Origin: Aquibaculum arenosum
GTDB taxonomy: Bacteria; Pseudomonadota; Alphaproteobacteria; Kiloniellales; DSM-21159
DNA length: 64,000 bases
NCBI RefSeq assembly: GCF_029222965.1
Contig: NZ_JARHUD010000002.1
Location: 124,001 to 188,000, forward strand
Direction of reading: 5' to 3'
Part shown: positions 18,339 to 27,130 of the stretch, piece after piece
Numbering within the stretch: the stretch's first letter is position 1
Layout: each line of letters starts with the position of its first letter
The notes under the pieces: generated by a model
The model's database searches: none
What the model was told of the DNA's origin: nothing
Seen by the model: only the letters and a program-made list of their open reading frames with translations
Made by a program: the position numbers and the translations under genes

Positions 18339-19283
18339 CTATGTCGCACCGAGACAGGCACGGCCGATTGCCTCGATGTGGCGGTGATCAGTGCCGCAGC
18401 AGCCACCGAGCACAGTGATCTGCGGGAAGCGTCGGCAGAGCCCGGCATAGTCCTCTCCCAGTTCGAGCGGATCGCCGGCATCCAAGTCTTCCGCCTGATC
18501 CAGTTCAGCGTGGCTGCGCTTGGAGGCATTGCAGCGCAGACCACGAATCCGCCCCGTCCAGGGCGCGTCTTCCAAGGTGCCCGCGAAGTGGCTGGGGTGG
18601 GCACAGTTGACCATGTAGTAGACTGGCCCCTGCCCCGTTGCCGCATCCACCGCCTCAATGGCTTCACCCAAGCTCTCTCCGGTGGGCAGACGACCATCGG
18701 TTTCGGTGGTGAAGGAAACTGCGACCGGCAAGCCCTCCGCTTGCGCGGCCCGGACCAGCCCGATCGCCTCGGGCGTATTGGTCATGGTGATCGCCGTGGC
18801 CATGTCGGCCCCGCTTTTGGCAAAGACCCGCATCTGGTGGGCGTGGTAGGCTTGGGCCACTTCAGCCGTCATGACCTGGCCTGGATCGTAGCCATCGCCG
18901 CGCGGCCCCAAACACCCACTCACCACCATGGGCGAGGTTTCGCTCTCCAGTTCATTGCGAAGGTCGACCAACATTTCGATCGCCTGTCTATTGGCTTCCT
19001 CCAGCTCTTCCGGCGAGTAGCCCAGCTTCTCAGCCCAGTCGGGGCTGGCTCGCCAGGTGGCACTCTCCAGAACGAAGCCGGCTTTCTTGTCCAAGGCGAT
19101 TTCAGCGTGCTGTCGGAAATAGCGGCGCAGCGTCTCGTGCCCGGCCTCGTCGCGCAGCAGCGTGAAGGCTGCGAAGTATGGTAAGTCCAATCCATCATGA
19201 AAGATCAGCGTGGTCTCGAGACCTGCGTCCGTCAGAAAGGGTACGCTCTTGGTTTGCGGCAGCTCTGCACGGTACTTTGCCAT
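18339..19283 (-). CDS. Homocysteine S-methyltransferase family protein
   Basis: 314 residues from ATG 19283, chosen for the AGGGAGAG site ahead of it; an in-frame start seven codons upstream lacks one. The TIM-barrel zinc methyltransferase signature is complete: the N-terminal LTDAGLETTLIF, the VNCAHPSHF cysteine, and the C-terminal GGCCGTD cysteine pair, which together bind the zinc that activates homocysteine thiol. Enzymes of this type move a methyl group from S-methylmethionine, betaine or related donors to homocysteine, making methionine. The donor cannot be read from sequence. The nearby demethylation genes make a methylated amine or betaine plausible. Confidence 0.85.
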   Translation of the reverse strand: MAKYRAELPQTKSVPFLTDAGLETTLIFHDGLDLPYFAAFTLLRDEAGHETLRRYFRQHAEIALDKKAGFVLESATWRASPDWAEKLGYSPEELEEANRQAIEMLVDLRNELESETSPMVVSGCLGPRGDGYDPGQVMTAEVAQAYHAHQMRVFAKSGADMATAITMTNTPEAIGLVRAAQAEGLPVAVSFTTETDGRLPTGESLGEAIEAVDAATGQGPVYYMVNCAHPSHFAGTLEDAPWTGRIRGLRCNASKRSHAELDQAEDLDAGDPLELGEDYAGLCRRFPQITVLGGCCGTDHRHIEAIGRACLGAT

Positions 19284-19551
19284 GGTCGCTCTCCCTGTTT
19301 GCAAAATAGGGAATAAGCGAACGAGCTTGCGGCACCCGCGCCCTGCGTCCGCTGACGCCCTGTTTCTGTGTGTGAAGGCGGCGGACTATAGGCAGAGTTC
19401 ATACGATGTTGCGGACCATAAATGGGGGTTAACAAGAGCGCGAATGTGGTAGCGGCTATGCCTGTTCTCCGAACGACTTCGGCATGGACAAGCGAGAAAG
19501 GCTCAGAATAGCTGTTGGGAAACTGTTCACGCGAAAGGCACCGGCAAGCCC

Positions 19552-21594
19552 ATGTCCAATGATCCCCTCCTCCAGCCTTACCGCTTGAAGCATCTCACGC
19601 TGCGCAACCGCCTCATGGTGACGGCCCACGAGCCCGCCTATTCCGAGGATGGTCTGCCGAAGGATCGCTATCGGCTGTATCACCTGGAGCGGGCCAGGGG
19701 CGGTGTGGCGCTGACCATGACCGCCGGCTCTGCCGTGGTCTCGCCCGACTCGCCCGAGGCTTTCGGCAACCTGCACGCCTACAAGGACGAGATTGTCCCC
19801 TGGCTGCGCCGCCTCGCCGACGACTGCCACGAGGCCGGTGCCGCGGTGATGATCCAGATCACGCATCTGGGCCGCCGTACCGCCTGGAACCAAGGACACT
19901 GGCTGCCAGTCCTGGCCCCCTCGCCCATCCGCGAGCCGGCACACCGCTCTTTCCCCAAGGAGGCCGAGGACTGGGACCTCGAGCGCATCCTTCGCGACTA
20001 TGCCGCCGCAGCACAGCGGATGCAGGAAGCCGGCCTCGACGGTATCGAGATCGAGGCCTATGGGCACTTCATGGACGGCTTCTGGTCACCGGCAACCAAT
20101 CGCCGCCAGGATGACTATGGCGGCAGCCTCGACAATCGACTGCGTTTCACGCACCAGGTGCTCGACGCCGTGCGTGCCGCCGTGGGACCGGAGTTCATCG
20201 TGGGCCTGCGCCTTGTTGCCGATGAAGACTGGCGCAAAGGTTTGAGCCGACAGGAAGGCGTTGAGATCGCCCAGCGCCTGGTGGCCGGCGGCCAGATTGA
20301 CTTCCTGAACGTCATCCGCGGGCACATCGACACCGATGCCGCCCTGGCGCGTGTCATTCCCGTTCACGGGACCCCTGCCGCCCCGCATCTGGACTTTGCC
20401 GGCGAGGTCAGGACAGCGACCCGCTTCCCGGTCTTCCACGCTGCACGCATCAACGACGTGGCCACGGCCCGCCATGCCATCGCCGAAGGCAAGCTGGACA
20501 TGGTGGGTATGACCCGCGCCCACATCGCCGATCCGCACATCGCACGCAAAGTCGCAGAGGGGCGAGAGCAGGAGATCCGTCCCTGCGTCGGCGCGACCTA
20601 CTGCCTGGATCGCATATACGAGGGGCGCGAGGCCTTATGCGTCCATAATGCCGCCACCGGCCGCGAGGCCAGCATGCCCCATGTTATCCGCCCCAGCGAC
20701 GGCCCCAAGCGCAAGGTGGTGGTGGTCGGCGCCGGGCCGGCCGGTTTGGAGGCGGCTCGGGTCGCCGGCGAGCGCGGTCACAACGTGGTGGTGATGGAGG
20801 CTGCGGACCAGGCCGGCGGACAGGTGCGCCTGGCCGCCCGCAGCCGTCGTCGCAGCGAGTTGATCGGCATCATCGACTGGCGCCTGGAACGCTGCGCGGC
20901 TGCCGGTGTGGAACTGCGCTACAACCTGCTGGCCGAGGCTGCGGACGTGCTGGCCGAGAACCCGGATGTCGTCGTCCTTGCCACCGGCGGCCTGCCCAAC
21001 AGCGAGAGTCTTGAAGCCGGCAACGACCTGGTGGTGTCGAGCTGGGATATTCTGTCCGGAGATGTCAAACCCGGCGCAGAGGTGCTTCTGTTCGATGACA
21101 ATGGCGCCCATCCCGGCTTGCAGGCTGCCGAGACCATTGCCGAGGCCGGTGGACGTTTGGAACTGGTCACCCCTGAACGTTTTTTCGCGCCGGAGATCGG
21201 TGGCCTGAACCACGCCCACTACGCCGAGGCCTTTCAACGCAAGGACGTGCGCATCACCATCGCCCGGCGCCTGCTGTCGGTCACCCGCGAGGGCAACCGG
21301 CTCTCAGCCCGGCTCGGCAGTGACTACGGTGATGACATCGAGGACATCCGGCAAGTCGATCAGGTGGTGGTCGAGCACGGCACCCTGCCCTTGGATGAGC
21401 TCTACTTCACGCTGAAACCGGACTCTCGCAACCTAGGGGCCATGAACCAACAGGCGCTGATCGCCGGGCAGCCCCAGAAGGAAGTCCGCAACCCGGAAGG
21501 ACGCTTTGAACTCTACCGCATCGGGGATGCCGTGGCGTCGCGAAACATCCACGCCGCAATCTACGACGCGTTGCGGCTCGCCAAGGATTTCTGA
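19552..21594 (+). CDS. NADH:flavin oxidoreductase, N-demethylase type (DgcA/StcD-like)
   Basis: 680 residues in the TMADH / 2,4-dienoyl-CoA reductase family. Residues 1-335 are an old-yellow-enzyme FMN barrel (NRLMVTAHEPAYSEDGLP; QPIAARMTMA is only a shadow frame). An iron-sulfur loop follows at 345-363, then an FAD/NAD part with VVVVGAGPAGLEAARVAG near residue 389. The family includes dimethylglycine and N-methylproline (stachydrine pathway) demethylases of the same length. The iron-sulfur loop has Cys345, Cys351 and Cys363, but the second classical cysteine position (348) is Ala. It is divergent from the homocysteine methyltransferase, and the sarcosine oxidase operon is nearby, which supports N-methyl-amino-acid degradation. 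The exact substrate (dimethylglycine, N-methylproline, other) is unresolved. Confidence 0.82.
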   Translation: MSNDPLLQPYRLKHLTLRNRLMVTAHEPAYSEDGLPKDRYRLYHLERARGGVALTMTAGSAVVSPDSPEAFGNLHAYKDEIVPWLRRLADDCHEAGAAVMIQITHLGRRTAWNQGHWLPVLAPSPIREPAHRSFPKEAEDWDLERILRDYAAAAQRMQEAGLDGIEIEAYGHFMDGFWSPATNRRQDDYGGSLDNRLRFTHQVLDAVRAAVGPEFIVGLRLVADEDWRKGLSRQEGVEIAQRLVAGGQIDFLNVIRGHIDTDAALARVIPVHGTPAAPHLDFAGEVRTATRFPVFHAARINDVATARHAIAEGKLDMVGMTRAHIADPHIARKVAEGREQEIRPCVGATYCLDRIYEGREALCVHNAATGREASMPHVIRPSDGPKRKVVVVGAGPAGLEAARVAGERGHNVVVMEAADQAGGQVRLAARSRRRSELIGIIDWRLERCAAAGVELRYNLLAEAADVLAENPDVVVLATGGLPNSESLEAGNDLVVSSWDILSGDVKPGAEVLLFDDNGAHPGLQAAETIAEAGGRLELVTPERFFAPEIGGLNHAHYAEAFQRKDVRITIARRLLSVTREGNRLSARLGSDYGDDIEDIRQVDQVVVEHGTLPLDELYFTLKPDSRNLGAMNQQALIAGQPQKEVRNPEGRFELYRIGDAVASRNIHAAIYDALRLAKDF

Positions 21595-21600
21595 GCAGGT

Positions 21601-22158
21601 TCAGCCCTTGGGCGCGTACTTGGCCAGGATGCGCTGGAGGGTGCGACGGTGCATCCGAAGCTGACGTGCGGTCTCCGAGACATTGCGGTCGCACTGCTCG
21701 TAGACGCGCTGGATGTGTTCCCAGCGCACACGGTCCACAGTCATGGGTTGCTCCGGGGGCGGCGGTAGGGAGCCTTCTTCCGCCAACAGAGCCGCTTCGA
21801 TCTGGTCGGCATCGGCCGGCTTGGGTAGGTAATCGGTTGCCCCCACCTTCACCGCGGCGACCGCGGTGGCGATGTTGCCGTAACCGGTCAGCACGATGAT
21901 GCGGGCGTCGCTCTTCAGATCGCGCAGCGCCTGCACCACGTCGAGGCCACTTCCATCGCCCAAGCGGAGGTCTACGACAGCATAGTCCGGTGGACTGCGG
22001 CGGGCGCTCTCCACGCCCTGCTCGACCGAGAGCGCCACGTCGACGGCGAAGCCACGTCGTTCCATCGCGCGGGCAAGACGCTGCGCGAAACGCTCATCAT
22101 CATCGACGATCAGCAAATGGCGGCTTCCCGGGGGGCGCTGGGCGGCATTCAGGCTCAT
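21601..22158 (-). CDS. regA: Redox response regulator RegA/PrrA/ActR
   Basis: 185 residues: an N-terminal receiver with the acidic pocket IVDDDE at 17-22, phospho-Asp63 (VVDLRLGDG) and the KP of YLPKPAD, a proline-rich hinge (LPPPPEQPM), then a Fis-type helix-turn-helix at about 140-180 (NVSETARQLRMHRRTLQRIL). This matches RegA/PrrA/ActR in length, hinge and DNA-binding helix. In alphaproteobacteria the protein controls photosynthesis, respiration, denitrification and nitrogen fixation genes according to redox state. Its ATG overlaps the regB stop by 4 bases. The nitrate reductase operon in this window is a plausible target. Confidence 0.93.
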   Translation of the reverse strand: MSLNAAQRPPGSRHLLIVDDDERFAQRLARAMERRGFAVDVALSVEQGVESARRSPPDYAVVDLRLGDGSGLDVVQALRDLKSDARIIVLTGYGNIATAVAAVKVGATDYLPKPADADQIEAALLAEEGSLPPPPEQPMTVDRVRWEHIQRVYEQCDRNVSETARQLRMHRRTLQRILAKYAPKG

Positions 22159-23561
22159 GTATCTTCACTCCTGATCCTAAGATGTGCCAGCGGCAGATGG
22201 ATGACAACCTTCGCCCCACCGGCCGCGCGATTGCCAAAGGACACACTGGCACCGACATGCGCCAGTAGATTGCGGGCAATGAAGACGCCGAGTCCCATGT
22301 GCGCATCGCTCTGCGTGTCCCGGCCATGGTCCCGGCGTGGCGACTGGCCGGCCTTGGCCGAACCATCCGCAATCGCGGCACTGCGGCGGCCACGGCTGCC
22401 CGTTGACACATAAGGCTCGCCCAGCTCACCGAGCACGGCCTCGTCAAAGCCCGGCCCATCGTCGCAAATGGTGAGGCGTGCCTGCACGTCGTCCCACCCG
22501 ATCTCGACCGTCACCTCGCTGTGCGCAAACTGCAGCGCATTCTGCAACAGCGTGCCCAGGCCATGCAGCAGTTCCGGCAGACGTGGCACGCTGGGCTGCG
22601 CTTCCTGCGGGCCCTCGAACTGCAGCCGCAGCGCTATTCCAGGATGGGCATGCGGCTGGGCTGCCGCTTCCACCAAAGCCGACAACGGCAGACGATGGTA
22701 GGGCGTGTCCTCGTCTTCGTCCGGACGGTTGGCCAGCTCGGCCAGGATGCGCCGGCACCGCTCCGCCTCACTGCGCAACAGGGCCGTGTCCTCGCGCAAA
22801 GGATGCTCCGGGGGCAGAGTCTCCGGCAGTTCATGCTCCAACTCACGCGCCACCACGGCGATGGTTGCCAGCGGGCTGCCCAGTTCATGGGCCGCCGCCG
22901 CGGCCAGTCCGCCCAAGGCCGACAGGCGCTGTTCGCGTGCCAGGGCCAATTGCGTGGCCCCCAGGGCATCGGCCATGCGTCGGGCTTCCAGGGCCAGCGA
23001 GGAGACATAGGCGGCAATGAAGACCACCGCCAGGATGAGCGAGACCAGAATCCCGGCCACATAGAGCTGCGGCACCTCCAGCCCGGCCCCACCCCAGGGC
23101 AGCGGCAGGCGCAGGACCGCCAAAGCGGCGATGCCTGCAACCGCGAGCACGGCCAGCAAAACCGTACTGCGCCGCGACAGAGTGGCCGCAGAGACCACCA
23201 CCGGCGCCAGGATCAGAACAGAGAAGGGATTCTGTAGACCACCGGTCAGGCCCAGCAGCACCAAAAGCTGCAGCAGATCGCAAGCGAGATAGACCCGAGC
23301 CGCACTGTCCCGCAACCAGATCGCCCCGCGGTGCCGCAAAGCCGTCACGAGATTGAGCAAGGCCAGGGCCCCGATGGTCGCTGCCACCGGCACCAGCGGC
23401 ACATCGAAATCCAGCCCAGCCTGTACCGCCACCACGGCCACCACTTGGCCCAACACCGCGATCCAGCGAATGAAGATCAGGGTGCGCAGGCGCAACCGGC
23501 TGCCCGGGTAGATCAGTGGCAGGGGCGCCGGAGCGGTGGAAGCGGTGACCCGGGGTTCCAT
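22155..23561 (-). CDS. regB: Redox sensor histidine kinase RegB/PrrB/ActS
   Basis: 468 residues from ATG 23561. Six hydrophobic segments span about residues 27-190. The quinone-site heptapeptide GGLQNPF (GGxxNPF) is at 107-113, the H box at AAAAHELGSP (His225), and the redox cysteine at Cys269 in AERCRRIL, equivalent to Cys265 of Rhodobacter RegB. The GHKL box GMGLGVF is replaced by HMGLGVFIARNLL. Together these identify RegB. The kinase reports quinone-pool redox state to RegA. An insert of about 30 residues rich in Arg, Ser and Asp (around 397-428) between the kinase N and G2 boxes is longer than I would expect. Confidence 0.94.
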   Translation of the reverse strand: MEPRVTASTAPAPLPLIYPGSRLRLRTLIFIRWIAVLGQVVAVVAVQAGLDFDVPLVPVAATIGALALLNLVTALRHRGAIWLRDSAARVYLACDLLQLLVLLGLTGGLQNPFSVLILAPVVVSAATLSRRSTVLLAVLAVAGIAALAVLRLPLPWGGAGLEVPQLYVAGILVSLILAVVFIAAYVSSLALEARRMADALGATQLALAREQRLSALGGLAAAAAHELGSPLATIAVVARELEHELPETLPPEHPLREDTALLRSEAERCRRILAELANRPDEDEDTPYHRLPLSALVEAAAQPHAHPGIALRLQFEGPQEAQPSVPRLPELLHGLGTLLQNALQFAHSEVTVEIGWDDVQARLTICDDGPGFDEAVLGELGEPYVSTGSRGRRSAAIADGSAKAGQSPRRDHGRDTQSDAHMGLGVFIARNLLAHVGASVSFGNRAAGGAKVVIHLPLAHLRIRSEDT

Positions 23562-23619
23562 GAGATAACTATCTCGCCCGGACTCCCACTCCTGGCAAGC
23601 CTTTGCTTTCCCTCCGCCT

Positions 23620-24339
23620 TCAGCCGTAGCGCAGCAGGCGCGGCCCTTCGTGGCGCAGCCAAGCCCGCCCCTCACGGACGTGCGGCGACAGGGCGGCGTT
23701 GAGACGCCAGAACGCCGGGGAGTGATCCATGTGCACCAAGTGGGCCACTTCGTGGGCCACCACATACTCCAGGACCAAGCGTGGCGCGAAGATCAAACGC
23801 CAGGAGAAACTGAGATTGCCGGTCGAAGAACAGCTCCCCCAGCGACTGACTGTATCACGCACCGACACACGGCCGAGGGCCCGCGCTCCTTTGGGCAATG
23901 CCTCTGCCAGCTCGCGGGCTTGTGCGGTCATATGACTTCGCGCTTCGCGGCGCAGATGATCGTGCAGGCGTCGCGACAGATGCTCGGCCTGCCCGCTCAC
24001 GTAGAAGGCTCCCTCTTCCCGCCAGACACCGCCTCTGGCGCGCGGCACATGCCGTATCTCATGAAGGTCACCCAGGAAAGGAATCTGGGTCCCGTGCCCA
24101 AAGGGAACGCGCGGCGGCAGATGGGACAGCCGCGCTCGGACCCACTTCTCCTGGCGCCGGGCGAAGCCCATGCCCTCCTCCGGCTTCACACCGGGCGGCA
24201 AAGTCAGCACCAGGGCTCCCTCCGCCGGCGCCAAGCGCAGCGTGATGCGCCGGGCGCGAGCGGAGCGGCGGAGGCGCAATGGCACCTCAGTGTCCCCCAG
24301 TGTGAGGACAGTGCTTTCGCTTTCCTCCAAAACTCTCAT
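23620..24339 (-). CDS. YgjP-like zinc metallopeptidase (M48/SprT-related)
   Basis: 239 residues. The zinc motif is HEVAHLVHMDHSPAFW near residue 193 (HExxH with the downstream conserved HS.AFW), preceded by the family RWGSCSSTGNLSFSWRL stretch. This is the YgjP/DUF45 metallopeptidase signature. The N-terminal half carries the RARRITLRL beta region typical of the family. The cellular substrate is unknown in the family. Its ATG overlaps the stop of the upstream HAMP protein by 4 bases and regB follows after 58 bases, so it belongs to a four-gene minus-strand unit. Confidence 0.87.
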   Translation of the reverse strand: MRVLEESESTVLTLGDTEVPLRLRRSARARRITLRLAPAEGALVLTLPPGVKPEEGMGFARRQEKWVRARLSHLPPRVPFGHGTQIPFLGDLHEIRHVPRARGGVWREEGAFYVSGQAEHLSRRLHDHLRREARSHMTAQARELAEALPKGARALGRVSVRDTVSRWGSCSSTGNLSFSWRLIFAPRLVLEYVVAHEVAHLVHMDHSPAFWRLNAALSPHVREGRAWLRHEGPRLLRYG

Positions 24340-25163
24340 CCCGGAGTACGCGGACCGCCTTCGACCGGGTCCTCATCCTTCTGCTCCCGCTGGCCCTTCT
24401 CCGCAGAACGGTCCATCTCGAAGCCAAGGTGATCCAGAGCCTGCACCAGGCGCAGGACCACACGCGCGAGGCGCCCGATCTCGTCACGCCGGTCGATCAA
24501 CGACGTGATGCTGGCCGTGTTGAAGCGACCGCTTTCCAAGCGGTCGGCAACGGCTGCCAACCGTCCGATCGGGCGCGCGACCTGACCAGTGAGCACAGCC
24601 GCCGCAATCAACCCCAGCAACACGGAGAGCGCCAAGGCGAGGCTGGCGAAGAGCCACTCGTAGCGGTTGCCGATCACCAGAACTTCTTTCGGTAGACCCA
24701 CGCCCAGCACAAAGTGGGAGTTCCCGCTGCTGTCCACCAGTGGCGCGAAAACATAGAAGGCGTCGGGCAACGTGATCACGTGCAATACGGGTTGCCGAAT
24801 AACTCTCTCAAAGGGCGCTGCCCCGAAGACGGCAAAAGCCCCCTCCTCTTCCAGCCCCGGGGGCGTCAACTCGACAAGCGGCTCGGAATGCTGATTCGCG
24901 ACGGTGACGGCAAGCAAGCGCCCCGTGTCCATGATCTCCTGCGCGCGCTGTCTCAGCAGTTCGATGCCTTCCGGCCCCTCACCGGCCTCGAAGGGGGCGA
25001 AGGCGATGGCATGGGTGATGAGCCGCGCGATGCTGGTTGCCTCATGATGCGCCTCGGCTTCCGCCTGCCGCTGATTCACCAGCATGTAAGCACCGATGGC
25101 TATGGCCGCGGCCGCCAGAGCGATGCTGGTCCCCATGATCCAAAGACGTAGGAAGAGATTCAA
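24336..25163 (-). CDS. Membrane HAMP-domain protein without an output domain
   Basis: 275 residues from a TTG start. TM1 is at about residues 5-29, followed by a periplasmic sensor-like region of about 140 residues, TM2 at about 170-194 and a HAMP linker at about 195-245 (ARPIGRLAAVADRLESG ... RRDEIGRLARVV). The protein ends in a charged tail (EKGQREQKDEDPVEGG). Normally a kinase, cyclase or methyl-accepting domain follows HAMP; none is present here and no frameshift is evident. It overlaps the downstream metallopeptidase, which suggests it senses a signal and passes it to another protein. Function unknown. Confidence 0.8.
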   Translation of the reverse strand: MNLFLRLWIMGTSIALAAAAIAIGAYMLVNQRQAEAEAHHEATSIARLITHAIAFAPFEAGEGPEGIELLRQRAQEIMDTGRLLAVTVANQHSEPLVELTPPGLEEEGAFAVFGAAPFERVIRQPVLHVITLPDAFYVFAPLVDSSGNSHFVLGVGLPKEVLVIGNRYEWLFASLALALSVLLGLIAAAVLTGQVARPIGRLAAVADRLESGRFNTASITSLIDRRDEIGRLARVVLRLVQALDHLGFEMDRSAEKGQREQKDEDPVEGGPRTPG

Positions 25164-25390
25164 TGCCGTGGATCTCGCGACGTCGCAGCAAAAGTTCGAC
25201 GAATCATTGATTGGTTACGCCGCTCGACGGTTGAACATAGGCATGGGCCCGCTTGCGGGTTAATCTTGGAGCCAAGAGTCGTTGACCGCAAGCAAAAGGG
25301 GCAAGGGCCATCGCCACTGTCAGTCCGGTTCGCCGCCCGAGAACCCTAATCTACAGGCGTCGCGACATCCCGCCGGCTGCAACGCTGGCG

Positions 25391-27076
25391 GTGCTCGCCC
25401 TGCAGCATGCCGCTCTTGTGGCGATCTTCCTGATCGTCGCCGTAACGGTTGCACGCATGGCGGGTCTTGATGCGGAATCGGGGCGGAATTTTCTCGCGCT
25501 GACCATGGTGGCCGGTGGGCTGGGCGCCATCCTGCAGGCGCTGGCTTGGCGCGGCATGGGTTCCGGTTACCTCGTACCCCCCACCACCACGACCATCTTC
25601 CTGCCGGCAGCAGGCAGCGCTCTGGCAGCAGGTGGATTGCCCCTGCTGTTTGGCATGATGGTCTACAGTGGCCTGGTGACCGCGGTCCTGTCGCGCTTCA
25701 TCCATCGCCTGCGCCCCATCTTTCCCGCGGAAATCGCTGGCTTCGTGGTGCTGATGGTGGGACTCAGCGTGGTGGTCCTCGCCATGCGGAACTTTCTGGG
25801 GGTCGGCCTGCCCCACGGGGACGCAAGCAGCAGCGTCCTTATCGCCGGCTTCGCCCTCACCTGCATGGTCGCGCTGAACGTCTGGGGATCAGCACAGTTG
25901 CGGCTCTACAGTTCTCTCCTGGGAGTGGGCATTGGCTGCATAGCCGCTTTGGTCGCGGGCGGTTTCGGCCATCGCGAACTGGCCGCGGTCGGTGAGGCGC
26001 CCTGGATCGCTCTGCCGCGCCCCTTTACGATGGGCCTAGCGTTCGATGCCGCCTTGCTTGTGCCTTTTACCATTGCTGCACTGGCCATCGCACTCAATGC
26101 GCTTGGTGCAATAACCGCGGCCCAAAAAGTGGAGGATGCCGACTGGAAGCGTCCTGAGATGGGATCGCTTGGCCGCGGCATCATGGCCGATGGCACCACG
26201 AACGTGGTTGCGGGCCTGCTCGGCGGCTTCGGGCAGGCTTCCACTTCGGGCGCTGTCGGTCTTTCAGAAGCAACCGGCGCCAACAGCCGCGTGATCGCTT
26301 TCGTGCTCGGCGGCCTGCTGATCCTCGTGGCCTTCCTGCCGAAGATCGGCGCCTTTCTCTTGGCCATGCCTGCGCCGGTGGTGGGCGCTGCCCTGACCTT
26401 CTCCGGCTGCTTCCTCATCACCTCCGCCATCCAGATGATCGCCTCGCGCATGCTGGATGCGCGCAAGACCTTCGTGCTGGGCATCGCCTTCTCGCTGGGT
26501 GTGGCGGCCTTCGTTTTCCCGGAGCACTTCGAGGGCGCGCCCGACTGGCTGCAGCCCTGGGTCGGTTCACCACTGTCGATCTCGGTAGCAACGGCCGTGC
26601 TGCTGAATCTCATTTTCCGCTTCGGCGTCTTTCAGCGCAACGCCATCACTCTGGACAGCCACAGCATTGACCAGCGCCAGCTTGCGGAGTTCATCGCCAG
26701 CCAAGGCGCCCTCTGGGGTGCACCCCAGGATCTGGTCTATCGGACCGAGTTCATGACCATCGAGGCCATCGACGCCCTGGTGGACCATGGCTTGGTGCAG
26801 GATGCGGTGAAGGTCAGCCGGCAACAACCGCCGGTCTCGATCCCCGGCGGGCTGATCGGCCTGTCGACCCGCTTTGACGAATTCAGCCTGCAGGTCACCA
26901 TCACCTATCGCGGCGTCCTATTGGAGCCGAGCGACAAGCGCCCCAGTTCCGAAGAGGTCTTGGAAGAGGATGGTCAGCTTCGGCTTGCCCGCTACATGGT
27001 CGGCCGCGCCGCTGACCGCGCCAAGGCCGAGCGCCAGGGTGATCTCTGCGTTCTCACCCTCACGCTCCAGAATTAG
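25391..27076 (+). CDS. NCS2-family (xanthine/uracil) permease with C-terminal GHKL-like domain; 5' end uncertain
   Basis: 561 residues from GTG 25391, the first standard start in frame. About 12 membrane segments with NCS2 landmarks: LQHAALVA in TM1 and the SGAVGLSEATGANSR loop. Residues from about 425 to the end are soluble and resemble a degenerate RsbW-type ATPase domain (see findings). Family proteins normally begin 20-30 residues earlier, and the same frame does continue upstream in a family-like way (RRPRTLIYRRRDIPPAATL) to a stop at 25283, but without ATG, GTG or TTG. A TTG at 25282 with GGAG ten bases upstream lies in another frame, separated by an AAAAGGGG run (25294-25301). The gene may therefore be frameshifted, use a rare start, or contain a sequence error. 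Substrate unknown. Confidence 0.8.
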   Translation: MLALQHAALVAIFLIVAVTVARMAGLDAESGRNFLALTMVAGGLGAILQALAWRGMGSGYLVPPTTTTIFLPAAGSALAAGGLPLLFGMMVYSGLVTAVLSRFIHRLRPIFPAEIAGFVVLMVGLSVVVLAMRNFLGVGLPHGDASSSVLIAGFALTCMVALNVWGSAQLRLYSSLLGVGIGCIAALVAGGFGHRELAAVGEAPWIALPRPFTMGLAFDAALLVPFTIAALAIALNALGAITAAQKVEDADWKRPEMGSLGRGIMADGTTNVVAGLLGGFGQASTSGAVGLSEATGANSRVIAFVLGGLLILVAFLPKIGAFLLAMPAPVVGAALTFSGCFLITSAIQMIASRMLDARKTFVLGIAFSLGVAAFVFPEHFEGAPDWLQPWVGSPLSISVATAVLLNLIFRFGVFQRNAITLDSHSIDQRQLAEFIASQGALWGAPQDLVYRTEFMTIEAIDALVDHGLVQDAVKVSRQQPPVSIPGGLIGLSTRFDEFSLQVTITYRGVLLEPSDKRPSSEEVLEEDGQLRLARYMVGRAADRAKAERQGDLCVLTLTLQN

Positions 27077-27130
27077 GGCCGGGCCCCGCGATCGGCACCG
27101 CTTCACGCTACGACTGGGAGCGCGCCCGGC

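Noticed and set aside
19293-19311. Imperfect palindrome CCCTGTTTGCAAAATAGGG upstream of the homocysteine methyltransferase
   Set aside because: It overlaps the ribosome binding site and the symmetry is partial (about 14 of 19), so it is not strong enough to call an operator.
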